Below, piece by piece: positions 27,445 through 40,755 of a DNA stretch of 64,000 bases (the first letter of the stretch is position 1; every line of letters begins with the position of its first letter). Under the pieces are notes generated by a model that saw only the letters and a list, made by a program, of their open reading frames with translations, searched no databases and was not told the DNA's origin. The position numbers were made by a program, and so were the translations under genes. This DNA comes from Apostichopus japonicus (Eukaryota; Echinodermata; Holothuroidea; Aspidochirotida; Stichopodidae), in assembly GCF_037975245.1 (NCBI RefSeq), contig NC_092572.1, positions 13,706,269 through 13,770,268 of the forward strand. Reading direction: 5' to 3'.

Positions 27445-30400
27445 CACGATATGTGCAATATTTTCGACTGTCAACGTGTAATGTTCATGTTTTGCTAACG
27501 TTTACATACTTGGAATGTAACTTTAGAGTGTAGAATTTACTTTAAATATGAACATTCACTATGGTTCATACCCAAACTGACATTGGACCTCAAGATTGTG
27601 TTCTTATGTATTCAAATTTGAAAGTTACGTGGATGGACGAGGATTGCAACATTCGAAAGCATTTCGTTAGTGAAATTCCCAGATATCTTTCGCTGGTTAT
27701 TTAAATGTACATTTTTTATCAACAATGAAAAAAAAACTTTGCAATATAATTGTTACTTTGCTTGTATATGTTACTTTACGTTAGTGAGAAGATGGTGAAA
27801 GATGGTTTGGGATATAACACGGATATGGAAATGCTCCTTTTCTAGGTACGGTTAAGTCAACTAATGACATTTGAGTCTCGGTAAATATTTCAACCCCATT
27901 ATAGCTTATTAAACTGTCAAAATGAGCCGAGAAATTTGTAGCAATCATTTAAGCCTTAAACCTTTCACCAATTGATCATTTTCTCACATGAACTTCTGAC
28001 AAAGTTTCGGTGACGTCAACGTGAGTTTATCCTGATTGTTATCCTGTACACAGGTAGCTGCACAAGACGAATTATAGCCAGCTAATGAACAATTGTTTGC
28101 TGGAGTGACTCTATCTTTCGTGGGGTTCAAGTTTATTAATAAACTGCAAACAGCTCGTTACAATTAAATATAGTGATAAGTAACTGTCACTAATAAATTA
28201 TAAATTTGATGAACTACTAATTAGATCCACAGAGTGATGCAAACTATCTTTAAATGTGTATTGCACTTACAGTTCCATGTTTTGAATAAATGTGAAAACT
28301 ACATGTGAAATATCTCTTTTTCTCTCTATTTTGAGTTTTGGAAATGTTCGTCTAGAAACCTCCGTCAAAATAGCTTATGATATAATTATATTGATACTTC
28401 TTCTTTTTCTGATGTGAATTACAAATGCAGAATATGTCAAACGAAGGCATACACTATGTGCAAAGGAGAGATAATTAAGTAAACAAATAAGAATTTTGAT
28501 GATAAATATATTACTTGAAGAATGATTGGCCGTTCTTAAATGGATGATTCCGGTGGAATTCAGGGAAACTCACATATGGAAAAGAAAATATTTCCACCCA
28601 TCTAAATATCACGTCCCTAACTTAAGACTCGATTCTCCCCGTAATTGGTGTAGTATCGTGCATATTGCACACAGAGCCATATTTATGCGATCAATCAAAA
28701 TTGATCCCTAATTAGAAATAGGGCAGCAGCTTCATGAATGTTCTAGAACAAGCCCAACACATAAAAATACCCTGAAAATATCAAAAAGAATACATCGGAA
28801 TGTTGCCAAAATCGTCCAAAAAACCAAAAAGTCATATCTCGCGCAACCTACACCCTTTTAAAAAAACTAATAAATATCATGTTCTTTACAGTATGTGAGA
28901 ACTATTTGCACAATCTAGGTACGGTGCAAGTGTGCGCGTATATTCACAGTGTATTGTGTATGTGCTTATTCTGCTCCTTCTGGAGAGGGCTGGTCCGAAG
29001 TTCTTATGACAATCCTTATATCTCGGTAATTTTGCAACCACAACCACAATTTTAGCCTCAAATGATAGGAAATATTTGATATAGATAATACTATTTTATC
29101 ATTATATAAAATACACCAAAACAAACGTTTATTTCTATTGATAGTATGTATTTCCAAATAAGGTATTTGGGGACCTAATTTGGATATGTGCATACATAAT
29201 AAGCCCAATATTAGTGAAACGCAATCAACAATTGTTACCCTTTCCATAATTATAAAAGTTCTTGTAATAATCTGAATTGATGTACATTGAATGCAAGAAA
29301 ATAACTTTCATAACGGAAAGTTTTAGACCAAAACGCTCACAGCGAAAACTAAGAATTGGCTGTGCAGCAAGCACAGCTTTGCGGTTCTTCTGCTGACCTA
29401 CTTTCTCTCGCTGCTCTGTGGACAATTACGCGACGGCGGAGAGCGTCAGGGACTATTCTATTATACATTAGGGGGTTAATACCAATGTAATACTAGACCG
29501 AACCCCCACTACGACTTGTACTTGAATTAGTCTATAGGCTACAGTATCAGTAATACTTCCTTATACGCAGCTAGTATAGACCTTACACTGTAAGGCTATA
29601 TTGTGTGCTAAACAGTACAGAACTATAGTCTTGAGAACAACTACATACCCCACAAACTGTGGTTTGGTACGTTCCAACTTAGTCGTTTCATCGCGTGGTC
29701 AGAAACAGGTTCAAAAGGATACAGAAAATGTCACTTTGGAGGTATTATTTTCAACCAAAATTACAGTTAATTGAATGAATAAAGTCTTCTGAAAGTTACT
29801 GAGAAGCATTTTGAGTTAAATCTAACAATAACTCTAGATATCACAATCAAACGAAGACAACAACAACACTTCTTGAATGCACATTCCCCAACGTGTGATG
29901 AGTACAGTATTGTGACGTCATGTCAATTGAGAACAAAGGGAAACAGAAGAAATATCCCTGATTTCATTTTAGTTTGCAATTTGGCTTAAGGTTCTCATTG
30001 GTCAATTTAGTTAAGAATCGGTAGAAAACGTGATGAATATTCATAGTTTAATTCACCGTTTGAACTGGGATTATAGGACTTCGCATACAAAAGTTACGGT
30101 GCAAAAATAGCCCACACAGTGCGGAAAAACTAGGGTTTTCAAGTGTACTCTCATTGAAAATATCCTAAAATCACTTTTTTAATTAAAAATTGGCGTAAGG
30201 TTACCAAAATATATATGGATTAAGGCATACACCAACAGAAAGCTAACAGTTTAAGCTTTTAAAATGTGGATGGTCCAAAATGATTGACTAAATACACACG
30301 AAGATACAGGTCAAAACACACACAAAATGGCTCTTGCGCTACACAGTTAAGGACCCCCTCGGAGTGCCGTGAGCGCTATGTTCCGTTATGCTGCTGCGTA

Positions 30401-33400
30401 CTAAACTAAGTCACAATGTCCTGAAAAGGGGGTATTTAAACTTGCAGTAAATGTACTTTTTCTTTTAGAGAAATACTATATTTCTGATAAGAATTGTGAA
30501 AAGTCATAGGAGAGTGCGTTAGATTTATCAGTTGCGATATTATTTTGAGTGCTACTCGATATTCGGTTTGATAAATCTGAACAAAAAGTTGTTTAATATT
30601 TATACACAGCATTCTTTACACTATTATTTGTTAAGACTTGTTAGGAAATCGATATACCTGGTCCGGTATTATTAAAATTTCATATTTTACAATTTGACGA
30701 GTAAGGTTTGATTGTGTTTTTGTTGGTAGAGTATAACAGAGGTTATTAATGTCAGTGATAAGTACTACTCCTCTGAATAGCTTACTACATGATGATGCAA
30801 ACTATTATTTTTTAATGAAAAGGCCTAGAAGTAGAAAGTGCAAACTTTATAAACTCAGTGAATACCTGATCTGAATACTATGCTCTTTATATTGATTTCT
30901 TCCATTACAAATAAAACTCAAGATTCATAACCAAAGAAAAGCATAATATTTAAAAAAGTAATAAAACGAAATAAAAAAATATTGTCTGTTTCTTTATTGG
31001 ATAGCATTTCAAAGGTTTTCTTAGCTTCCAAAGTGTAAGGTACTTTTTCACGCATATCAACTTCCAATACTTTCTTAGCTTCCGGAGTTTAATGCACTTT
31101 TCCACGTGATGAAAATATCTGACCTTTACATGCTGCAATATTACCTAGCATGAAACTGAGTTAATGCAGCGAAAAGAAACAAGTAGTCATTTGATATCGT
31201 ATACAAATGAGCCAATTGAGAAACAACATTAAACATCCACTGCACACACTTGTACTAACCATTAACGTACTACACTCAACATGTCTTAAAAGTGTTCAAC
31301 TGCTAAAAGCAAGGATCGCAACTAAGCCTAGGACTAAAATGCTACTATCGCAATGATAACATGTAGGTGTATATAGAACTACAGCATACACGGTATAGGA
31401 CGAAGATACGTTTTACTACCTAATTGTACCTCCATGAAGAAATTATACTGGGTCTTCTACTAAGCACACCACTACGTAATTATCCCTCAACATATTTAAT
31501 GAGGAGACGTTTCGTAGTTGCTATAAGCTTGGAGCTGACATTTTAACCACATCCTGGTTTAATGAAAAGTACACTTAGACTGCCTCTGATTGGGTCGCAT
31601 GTACATTTTACTTGCAGAAGACTAGTTCAAACTTTCAGGTATTCCATAAAAATGAAATGAGTCAGGTTTATAGTACTTTATACAGGCACACCAACTAATT
31701 CAAACCGCAATTAAGAATTAAGAAGTACTGTTGGATCTTTTAAAAGTTTCCTCGTCCAAAAATATCAAGAAGTTTATGTGATATTAGAGCTTAGCTCAAA
31801 CGATGCGCACGGAAAATTACAACATTAAAAAGAGCTACCACGACGGATTTGCTACACAAGTTTGCCTGAGACATAGAAGCTCACCTCTTCACCAAAAGAC
31901 AACGAGGAGACGGACCCGATGCACCGTCTTTCATATCCCTTATATAAATGAAAATGTACCTTTTTTATTAATGAAAATTCCTCATTTCTATTGTTATTAT
32001 ACTAATGTAATGATGTTATTCTTTCTAAATGACAATTACTGATCTCGGTTTTCTTTGTAGTAAAGTGTGATAAAAATACTCTTATGGTTAGATGAACTTG
32101 TGGTAAGAAATACAGAGAAGATTAAAATTTCGACTTTTGAAGTAAGTCTGTGGTTTGCCCCAGATACTATACGATATGTCATATTAAAGGACCCAGGGCA
32201 GTACGCAATCAGAGCAGCGTATCGGAAAAGAGATATTGCATGGTTAGCAGAGAAATATTGCAAAGTATGACCTATAAAGAACAATACACTGATAGATTTA
32301 ATCACTTTTCTTGAATTTTAATGTTATATTTAAGTTTGTTTTTCTGCCTGATGCTGCCATATTTGAGAATGTTCTTTGGTAAGTTGACGTTGAAATTAAG
32401 CTTAAATGATAAATACAGGGTCAATAAATATAGTTATTAACCAAGCAGATTATATTAATTAACGGATAATCAAAGGAAGGATTATATGGAGCGATCATCC
32501 GTACAGGGTTGATCAATATAGAAATGGACGATAGAGAAATCATCAATACTTTGATATGATATTTTTCAATTGATACAGATGTAATTAATTTTATAGAGTA
32601 CACATGCACATACTGACATATTTCAATGAAAATTTCAGAATACACGACAAATGGGGTATATCGTAACTTGCGAAGACAATAGTTGACGTCATTAAGTTTG
32701 CACAGTTTTTAGAAGACAAACATTACACTTTACTAAGGTTACACTGCAACAACGATGATTAACACTATATGCCAAATGCATTACAATACCTTGATATATC
32801 ATGTCACATACAAACACACGACTGTTTACAGACACTATACTACGATGAATATGCCTATGTTCTTGCAAACGGTGTCCCCACAGCTGAACTATTCCACCAA
32901 GAAACACACATACCCGTACCCGAAACTAGCATACGTACTGTAACATGCATACATCGTATAGTGTAAACGATTTACTAGGCAAAATACATGTCACTTTACT
33001 GAACTATATCCTATCAGGGAAGTGAACAACTTTCTCATTTTACATCTTGTAATAACAGACGACTACAGTGAAACGTGCTTGTGGCATAGAAACAAAATAT
33101 TTGGGAAACGAAGTAATACAAAAGAAAGGAGGTATGCAGTTCGAATCCGACCACCTGCGAAATACCTCGACGCCATTTAATAAACAGTGGAACAAGTATC
33201 TGGAACAAATAAGATAAAGACAAAAAGAATTCGAACAAATTACCCTCCTTTAAATACAAACTTACATGCTCTCTACTTTTCTTGGGTTCTTTATTTCTTT
33301 GTTTCTTTGTTACCTCTTTCTAATAAATCGTAAAGGATGAATGCGTGTAAAAGTTTTGCTGAGTCATCCTCCACCTCCTGCATTGTACTATTTATATTGT

Positions 33401-33800
33401 GTGGGAATAAACTCAAAATCAAAATACAACGATATTGGTAATAAGTACGCCTAGTTAGTAGTGGTAATAAGTAGAAGTAAGTAAGCACTTTGAATGTGTT
33501 CTGTCTTTTAAAGGAGACATTTCTAACCATCATTAATATAATTAATAGAGATAAATGTAAATGAACACGTTTTCCACACAGCTGAAATTTAACGTTCCTT
33601 AACACACGGGGTTGAGAAGCTTATGTAAATGAAATATCAGCGAGAAGGATGTGCTTCATTGGCAAACTAAAGCTAAATCTAAACCAATGAAGCTCTTAGC
33701 ATGACATAATGATCGCACTGGTTTAATGTCAACACGTGGTAACTTATAACTTAATAAAGCGAGAAGGATTATAACTTAATAAAGCAAAAGAAAAATTAAA
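27445..33800. other. Long intergenic stretch, no gene seen
   Basis: 27,445-27,600 still aligns with the 3' flank of the inverted paralog. 30,480-30,570 matches (inverted) 18,960-19,040. 31,010-31,110 holds two imperfect copies of a segment of about 60 bases with TTTCTTAGCTTCC. All open frames are below 105 codons and resemble nothing I know. I see no exon with lectin, SRCR or similar motifs. Confidence 0.4.
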
Positions 33801-34980
33801 ATGTGTCAGATCTTAGTATAAAAATACCATCATAAATTTACAAAATGACGAATCCCACACAGGACTTTGAAACTAGGATATCTCTTAAACAAATGTTTAT
33901 GTTGTGAAGTCTGCAAGTAATGAGAGGAAAGCTGCTTATGACCTAGGGATAGGTTAAGGGGATTACAAAGCTGGGATTACTATGTATGTAAAGACTTGCT
34001 AATAGGATTAAAGGTTAGAGCTAGAGATGAGGAGAAGGGTTACGGACAGTTGGACTGTGGCTTTTGTGAGTTGAGGAGCAAAGGTATTAGGAAGAGACGA
34101 GAAAAGGAGAGAAGCGGAGGGAGTGTGTGAGGATACAGGGGTAGTGTTGCAAGGTAGCAGAGGTTGTTAAATTGAGGATTGATGTTAGTTAATTGTGAAA
34201 GGAAGCAGTGGCGTTATGTGGAGTCTGAAAAATAAAGGAAGAAAAGCAACGAATGACACTGTCTTGAACTTATTACCCCACACTACGTAACATGATGGCA
34301 ACGGTTTAAAAGAAGAAATACCTCGGTGTTTGCCCACTACCATTGTGATAAATTTGCTACCAGCAAAAAGTCAATGAGACTCAAAAGGATATATAACTTT
34401 TACTAATGTGTTAGTCATGCAGACGATTTGTTAATTTAAAAGAAATTATGTAACACAGGAGTCTTGGGTGAAATGGATGGATGGTAATCGTTTCAGGAAC
34501 ATCTGAAGAAGCAAGATCCCGAGGGTATGTAACAACATCATACAACCGCATAGTGGAGGAGCTTATTGTACGACGGAGATTATTCAACGCCAAATTATGG
34601 AAGCGGAGTTTTCCATGTAAAAACACGCTGTTACATAAAAATGCATTTGCGTTAATCAAGGTGGAAGAAGTCATTGTTTGGTGGCAGAGAAGAAGAAGGA
34701 GAAACAAAAATATAGAAAACAGACAGCAACCAACTGTGAGAGCTGAGTCACTTGTATGGATTAATGTTTGAGATGTTCTTCTTAAACACTTTCTGGCTGC
34801 GGTGGAGAAGTTGAAAGAGGTCACACATACATTAAGGTTGTAAATTGTTATATATTTATATATTTATAATTGCTATTTTCATATTTTCCATTAAAGGGTG
34901 CATCATGTATAATTTAAGATCAGAGAAAAATGAAGTGAAAATGAAACACAACAGATAAAAAGGAGGACCAAACTTGTCCA

Positions 34981-35952
34981 CCAGGGATACCTGAAGGTCT
35001 TCCAAAAGAAATGTGGATTAAGTACTTACTAGAGATGCGTAAGGTAGAAGCACAAATTGAAATAGAAAAGTGTAAACAAAATCATGAAATAGAAAAACAA
35101 AAGTCCAAACAAGATCATGAACTGAACAAGGCTAAAGTAGAGGCAGATAAAGATGTAAAACTAAAGTAACTTCAGATAGAGAACGAAACTGCCAAAGTTC
35201 AAGTGAACCCAACTTCAGTGGCAAGTGGTGAAAGTGTAAATGTGATGAAGGTGCCTCGTCTGCATGAAAATGAAGATGTTGATGTATATCTTAGAGGTTT
35301 TGAAATGTTAGCAGAAACAATCAAGTGGGATAGATCACAGTGGGCAATATTTTTGATTCAAAATTTATCTGGTAAGGCTAAGGAAGCCTATGTGAACCTC
35401 CCTATAACAGAGTCTCAGAATTATGATACGATAAAAGCTGCCATACTAGCCAAATACCATGTAAATGCAGAAACTTACAGAGTCAAATTTAGAAACACCA
35501 CAAAAAAGTGATCAAACTGTGTCAGAGTGGGTTAATGACTTGAATCACCATTTAAATGGTTGGATAAAATGCTCAGATGTAGAAGAAAAGGATGTAGAGG
35601 CTGTTAAAGAACTACTTTCCTGCCTACTGATTTAGGCATCCACCTGAGGGATAGGCAAAGTAAGACTAGTAAAGATCTGGCCCATGAGGCAGACAGATAT
35701 ATAATATACAGAAGTGGGGATGAATATTGGAGTCAAGTAGCAAAATGGGAGAGGCAAAGATACGGAAGGGGACTTCAAAGAGAGGGACCAAAGTTAAATG
35801 CCAATGCCACTGCATTCAAACCCAGTACAGTATGTTTCAAATGTGGTTAGGCAGGTCACATTAGCAACTTTTGTAGGCAAGAGGCAGCATTAACAGAAGT
35901 CTCTAGGAGATGCTTTACTTGTGGCCAGACAGGCCATCTTTTTAATGCTTGT
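34981..35952 (+). pseudogene. Broken gag-like gene of the gypsy element, with zinc knuckles
   Basis: A charged, Lys/Glu-rich helical region (about 35,000-35,170) is cut by a stop. A capsid-like segment follows at 35,203-35,511 (VDVYLRGFEMLAE, WAIFLIQNLSGKAKEAY). Two CX2CX4HX4C zinc knuckles lie at 35,833-35,874 and 35,911-35,952 in the same frame; the first has an in-frame TAG. Frame breaks near 35,511 and 35,633 make it non-functional. Gag would bind and package element RNA. Confidence 0.7.
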
Positions 35953-36099
35953 CCTCAAAGGGCCCCAAGCCAGGAAACTAGGCACAGAGATGCAGATTCA
36001 AGAAGAGTGTATAATTGTGCACCAGATCAGGTAGAAGATGTAGCTGCCATTAGGCTAGAAAATTGCATGGATGGTAGGGTAGAAGGCCAAAACATAAAG

Positions 36100-36481
36100 A
36101 TTCTAAGAGACTCAGCATGCACGCAATCTGCCGAGTAGATGCTATCTAGATGGTGAATGGATAACAGTATCAGGTGTGGGAGGGACAGTTGAAGTTCCAT
36201 TGGCCGAAGTGGAACTAAACTGTGAGCTGATAACTGGCAAAGTAAGAGTAGCTGTTATTGAAGGTTTGCAGAAAGATTTTCTTCTTGGTCATGATTTAGA
36301 TTCTCATTGTGGGGAAGCCATTAGAAGAGACATTTGTGTATTAACCAGAGCTCAAGCTCGGAATAAAGTAGAAGAGTTTAAACAGGGTGAAAGAGAACTA
36401 AGAGAGTATGTTGAGCAACGGTCAAAAGAACATGTTGACAAGGTAATAGATAGAATAGAAGAAACAAATGAGATGGAATAA
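36100..36481 (+). pseudogene. Remnant aspartic protease region of the gypsy element
   Basis: A DSACTQS motif near 36,109 sits where retroviral-type proteases have D[ST]G, so the catalytic Gly is replaced by Ala, and a stop follows shortly. The open segment 36,176-36,481 has VPLAEVELNC and DFLLGHDL, typical of the protease C-terminal half, and VLTRAQARNK of the linker after it. Confidence 0.6.
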
Positions 36482-36541
36482 GGAGAGTGCAGTGCTGGGA
36501 TAACCAAAATAGTTTCAATTAATAAGGAAAGGCTAATAGCT

Positions 36542-37713
36542 ATGCAAAACTCAGATGCCTCTCTACAAGGGATAAGAGATAGGATAGTTCAGTCAGAAGA
36601 AGTAGGCACGCATAGAGTTTGCTTCTTTACCAAAGATAGGTTATTACTGAGGAAGTGGCAAAGAGCCCAGAATAAAGGCCCTGAGGGTGACTTAGATAAG
36701 GTACAAGTGACAGAACAGATTGTAGTACCAAAGGAATGTAGAACAGATATTCTTGAAATGGCGCATGATAACGCAGGACACATGGGGGTTACTAAAACGA
36801 AGGATAGAGTGTTCATGCATTTCTATTGGCCGGTAATCTTTCAAGACGTATCACATTACTGTAGAACATGTTAAGTATGTCAGAAATTGGATAAAGGCAA
36901 ACAAATTCGCAAGTATCCATTACTACCCATGCCAATTCCAACGTATAGGTATACACATAGTTGGCCCAATGATCAGGACTAGGAAAAGGAATATGTACCT
37001 GCTCACCATTGTGGACTATGCCACCAGGTATCCTGAGGCTATCCCCTTGTCCAACATCAGAGCAGAAACAGTTGTGGATGCCCTGATACAGGTTTTCGCT
37101 AGGATAGGTTTACCCAGGGAAATTGTTCATGACCAAGGGACAAACTTCATGTCGAAGGTTATGAAATCGATTTGCAGTAGACTCCATATTACCCAAATCG
37201 CAACCTCAGCGAGGCAACAACAAACAAATGGTATGACAGAACGTTTTCATGGTACTCTCAAAAACATGATGAGGTCCTTGACGGAGGATCAAATGAAACA
37301 TTGAGATGAGTACATACCTTCATTTTTATTCGCTTACAGGAAAGTCCCATGTGCTACCACAGGATATGCTCCCTTTGAATTGCTGTATGGTAGAAAAATT
37401 AGAGGTCCACTGAGCATTCTTAAAGATATGTGGGTATCATCTGATAGTGATCCCAATGATGTGGTAACACACTTGCTGAGTATGCGCAAACGCATCCCGA
37501 AACTATTTGCAAGATGCTAATGAGAACACAAGGAAAAGCCAAAAGAAAATGAAAAAGAATTATGACAAGAATGCCACCCCCAGGGAATTTAAGGCAGGTG
37601 AAAGGGTATTGGTATTTCTTCCAGAGGGGCCTTCAAAGTTTGACAACAAGTGGCGGGGACCGTATGTTGTGAAAAGACGGATAAATCGGGTGAATTATGA
37701 AATAGTTGCCTGA
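36542..37713 (+). pseudogene. Broken integrase of the gypsy element
   Basis: 36,700-36,890 encodes the HHCC zinc-binding region (NAGHMGVTKTKDRV, YWPVIFQDV, then C-X2-C with an internal stop). 36,969-37,304 is the catalytic core, with D in TIVDYATRYPEA, D in VHDQGTNF and E in GMTERFHG, so the DDE triad is preserved. 37,507-37,713 is the C-terminal region with FKAGERVLVFLP and KWRGPYVVKRR. Stops and a frameshift between the parts prevent expression as one protein. It lies 5' of the reverse transcriptase. Confidence 0.8.
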
Positions 37714-37845
37714 TAAATGTAAGTCTAAGAGGTTTGTACATGTTAACTTGTGCAAAATTTGGTATAACATAGAGCAAGAGACTCAAATCTCTAAATGTGT
37801 ATATGTAACTGGTAGGTACATGAAATCAGTAGTGAAACTTCAGGC

Positions 37846-38621
37846 ATGGTGGACAGTGCAAAAACAGATGAAGGTGAAGCATTTGGGTGGTTAGATGATA
37901 ACTTGGGTCCGTCATTGGTGCAAACTCAAACATGGCGAGATGTAGAAATCAATAAAGAGTTGTCACACAAGCAGAGAGGGGAAGTCATGGAAGTAATACA
38001 TGCTTATAGTTATGTATTCTCTGACCTCCCGGGTAGGACACACTTAGTCAAACATCACATCCAACTTCACAGAAAATCACCTATTAGACAACTGGCCTAC
38101 AGGGTACACATGCTCTTAGAGATCGTGTAAAACAGGAACTGGACAGCATGTTAAAGCTAGGGATAATAGAACCTACCATTAGCTCATATGCCTCACCAAT
38201 AGTCACTGTATCCAAATCAGACGAGACACTGCGTTTGTGCACAGACTTTAGAAAGCTGAATAAAAATTCAGTCTTTGACCCATATTCTATGCCCAGGATT
38301 GATGAAATCCTAGATGAAATAGCTGTTGCCCACTATATAAGTACTTTTGATCTGACAAAGGGTTTTTACCAGGTCCCAATAGACACAGATTCGTGGGATA
38401 AAACTTCCTTTGTGACGCCATTTGGCCAATATAGGTACACAGTATTGCCATTTGGTCTTCAAAACAGCTGCAGTGTTTTCCAGCGACCTATGGACTGTGT
38501 ACTAAAGGGTTGTGAGAGTTTCTCCAGGGCGTATATTGATGACATTTGTATATTTAGCAAGAGTTGGTCAGAACATATCGCACATCTACAGGCAGTACGT
38601 AACAGTTTCTTAGTTATTTAA
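37846..38621 (+). pseudogene. Broken reverse transcriptase of the gypsy element
   Basis: 37,846-38,130 has the entry region (DLPGRTHLVKHHIQL). After a frameshift, 38,148-38,621 continues with LGIIEPTISSYASPIV, LRLCTDFRKLN, STFDLTKGFYQVP, VLPFGLQNS and the catalytic YIDDICIF. The frame ends soon after and neither RNase H nor LTR follows, so the element is 3'-truncated. Confidence 0.8.
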
Positions 38622-39259
38622 ATATTACTTCACCTCAGCCATGTTGGCAAAATATAACATAATTTCTCCTTGTTTTGTAACAAAATTAAGGAGCAAAGCA
38701 ATGTCTTTAAAAGTGTGATCTTTATTTTCCTTGTCGTTTTTAGTATTATTTTCTTTAGTTCTAAAGAATATATGGCAAATCATCTATCTTGGTATAGAAT
38801 GAAAAAAAAAATGAAGATGTACTAATATTCACAAACAAAATGTTCAACTATGTTTCACGAGTGATCAAGCCACTTTCCGTTGAGGTTGACAGCAAAATAG
38901 ATACAACTTACCAACAAACTACTGACATGCGGCTCGACCCGGAAAGTGTCCCAGCTCACATACTCCGCAATCTGACCGATTGACAACACCCACACACCTG
39001 ATAGGTTGTAAAATTAAGACCATTGCATTAGGAAAATTATAAAACAAAAAAGTACGTAAAAATGGCTTGTCGTGTGGATGTTCATTGAAACTATTATTGG
39101 AAGAAAAACTGTCATTAATTCACACATTGTTCTTTTAACAGCAAAGTAGCTTTTAGATTTTGGTTTGTACCATTTACTAAATCTGTGCTGAGTGCAACGC
39201 TGTGGTACCCCTTATTAAGTCAGACCAACCTACCAAGTTATATTTCAATATCTCAAGAG

Positions 39260-40000
39260 ATTTGATGTCGGAGGCAAATTTAGCACCAGATTTGATTTAA
39301 AAAAAAACCGGGATTAGACGTTTCGATCGCCGTTCAATATCTCTTACCGTTGCAAGTCTTGATAAGTTTCAAAATATTATAAATGAAGGGAACAAGGGAC
39401 ACTTGACGACCATTTTCTAACCATGCAAGAAATATAGAATTTGTTCTGTAAATTGGGGAACAGGGAAGTTGATATTCTCATTCTCCTTGCTTAGAACTCG
39501 TAACTTGTTCTTAGTTGCTCATCTCTTCATCATATTCATCGATTGTTTCTTTGTATAACTGTGTGTGAAAGACATATATACAAAAAGGCTAGCAGCCGAA
39601 AAGTTGATACTCATTTAATATTTAGCTGTAGGCTTTTGACATACGGGCATTGCAAGAAGATATTTAAAAAAATCATCAACCTTAAATTTTCATTCATCAT
39701 GTGGAATACGTGCCTGCATAAAGCGATGAAAGAAATAACTGACAATGAAAACGTACAACGTGTTCAAGAATAAGAAGTATTAATAAAGTCTGAGATTAAA
39801 GTATAACACAGAAAGATGGAGAATCATGGATGTTGATCAACGAAGTTCTCTTTCCTCGTGGTTGGAGTTATTGGAGTGCTGGTGTTAATCGGTGTGTAGT
39901 TATTAACCTCTAAACATTCACTTAACACGTGACCTGAGGCAAACCCGAGCTTCAATTTAGCACATTAATTGTAGTTTTTATTGTAGATGTGCTTTCTGTG
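39260..40000 (+). pseudogene. Inverted pseudo-copy of the first exon and promoter of the 107-residue gene
   Basis: 39,260-39,825 aligns with the upstream region of the minus-strand gene starting at 18,443. At 39,826 the copied exon begins ATGGATGTTGATCAACGAAG but is frameshifted after about nine codons, probably by a one-base deletion, so the hydrophobic stretch continues in another frame and the original frame meets a stop. The donor site is not conserved. Intron sequence also aligns to about 40,000. The active exon for the module downstream is probably the one at 42,656. Confidence 0.6.
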
Positions 40001-40755
40001 ATAATAGAATTGTGCAGGAACTGGGTAATGGCCGTGTGTAGCTGCCATGTGTATGCACAGAATTTTTCAAAATTTTCAAATTATTCATCACATTTGCGTT
40101 TCCATGTGTTCAATTTGCTTTGTAAAGGATGTGATTTATGCTAAATGTTTAATGGAAATATGACTCTTCTGCTTCTTGAGGGACAAAATTGTTAGTTTAT
40201 ACACTGCACATCGTGGAAGTCTGTCCGTTTGAACGGGTGAGTGGTAAATCTTTTAAATCGATGCACTAAAAGTTCTCCTACGTATGCCAAGGGATATATA
40301 TCGTGGGTTTGATGTTGCTATACTAAACATTATAGAACAACTCAACATTATAGACCCCCTAAATTTGTTTGAAATCTTTAAAGTTGTTTAATCTATGGCG
40401 ATGGTTAATACATTTAGATAGTTAATCATTACACGGTCAATACCTTCTTTTATTTCTCTATAGTTAATCAATCATTTCTCCACAGATGGACATAATATTT
40501 CTGCAAATTGAGACACATTTTTTTTTAAATTCTAAGGCCATAGACTTTTGACAGCTATAAACATACATTCCAAATGTACCAGGTTTCAAGGATAACTCAA
40601 CAAAAAGTTTTATAATAGCCAAAGTAAAGGTTTGGACAGTATTTACCGGATGACATCATTGTGAGTGATCCAACTTCCTGGACTGAGTATATAGTTGAAG
40701 ATTTAGCCTGTCGAACTTAGGTCATATTCAAATCACCAACATCAATAATTGGGGG

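Larger units (their letters stand above)
33802..38621 (+). mobile_element. Degenerate Ty3/gypsy retrotransposon with integrase before reverse transcriptase (Gmr1 type)
   Basis: Domains in order: gag-like region (34,980-35,640), two zinc knuckles (35,833-35,952), protease (36,100-36,330), integrase (36,540-37,710) and reverse transcriptase (38,000-38,621). The standard gypsy order is protease, reverse transcriptase, RNase H, integrase; the order seen here is that of Gmr1-type deuterostome elements. The frame is broken by several stops and frameshifts. No RNase H or right LTR is found after 38,621, so the right side is lost. A left LTR of about 33,802-34,296 (TG at the start, AATAAA near 34,231, CA at the end) is a guess, since no second copy exists to confirm it. 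No env-like frame is seen. Confidence 0.75.

Noticed and set aside
34411-34824. Minus-strand frame of 137 codons as a gene
   Set aside because: It lies opposite the leader region of the gypsy relic, shows no known motif and is not supported by splice context.
33802-38621. Endogenous retrovirus with an envelope
   Set aside because: No env-like frame follows the polymerase domains, and the domain order is that of a retrotransposon.
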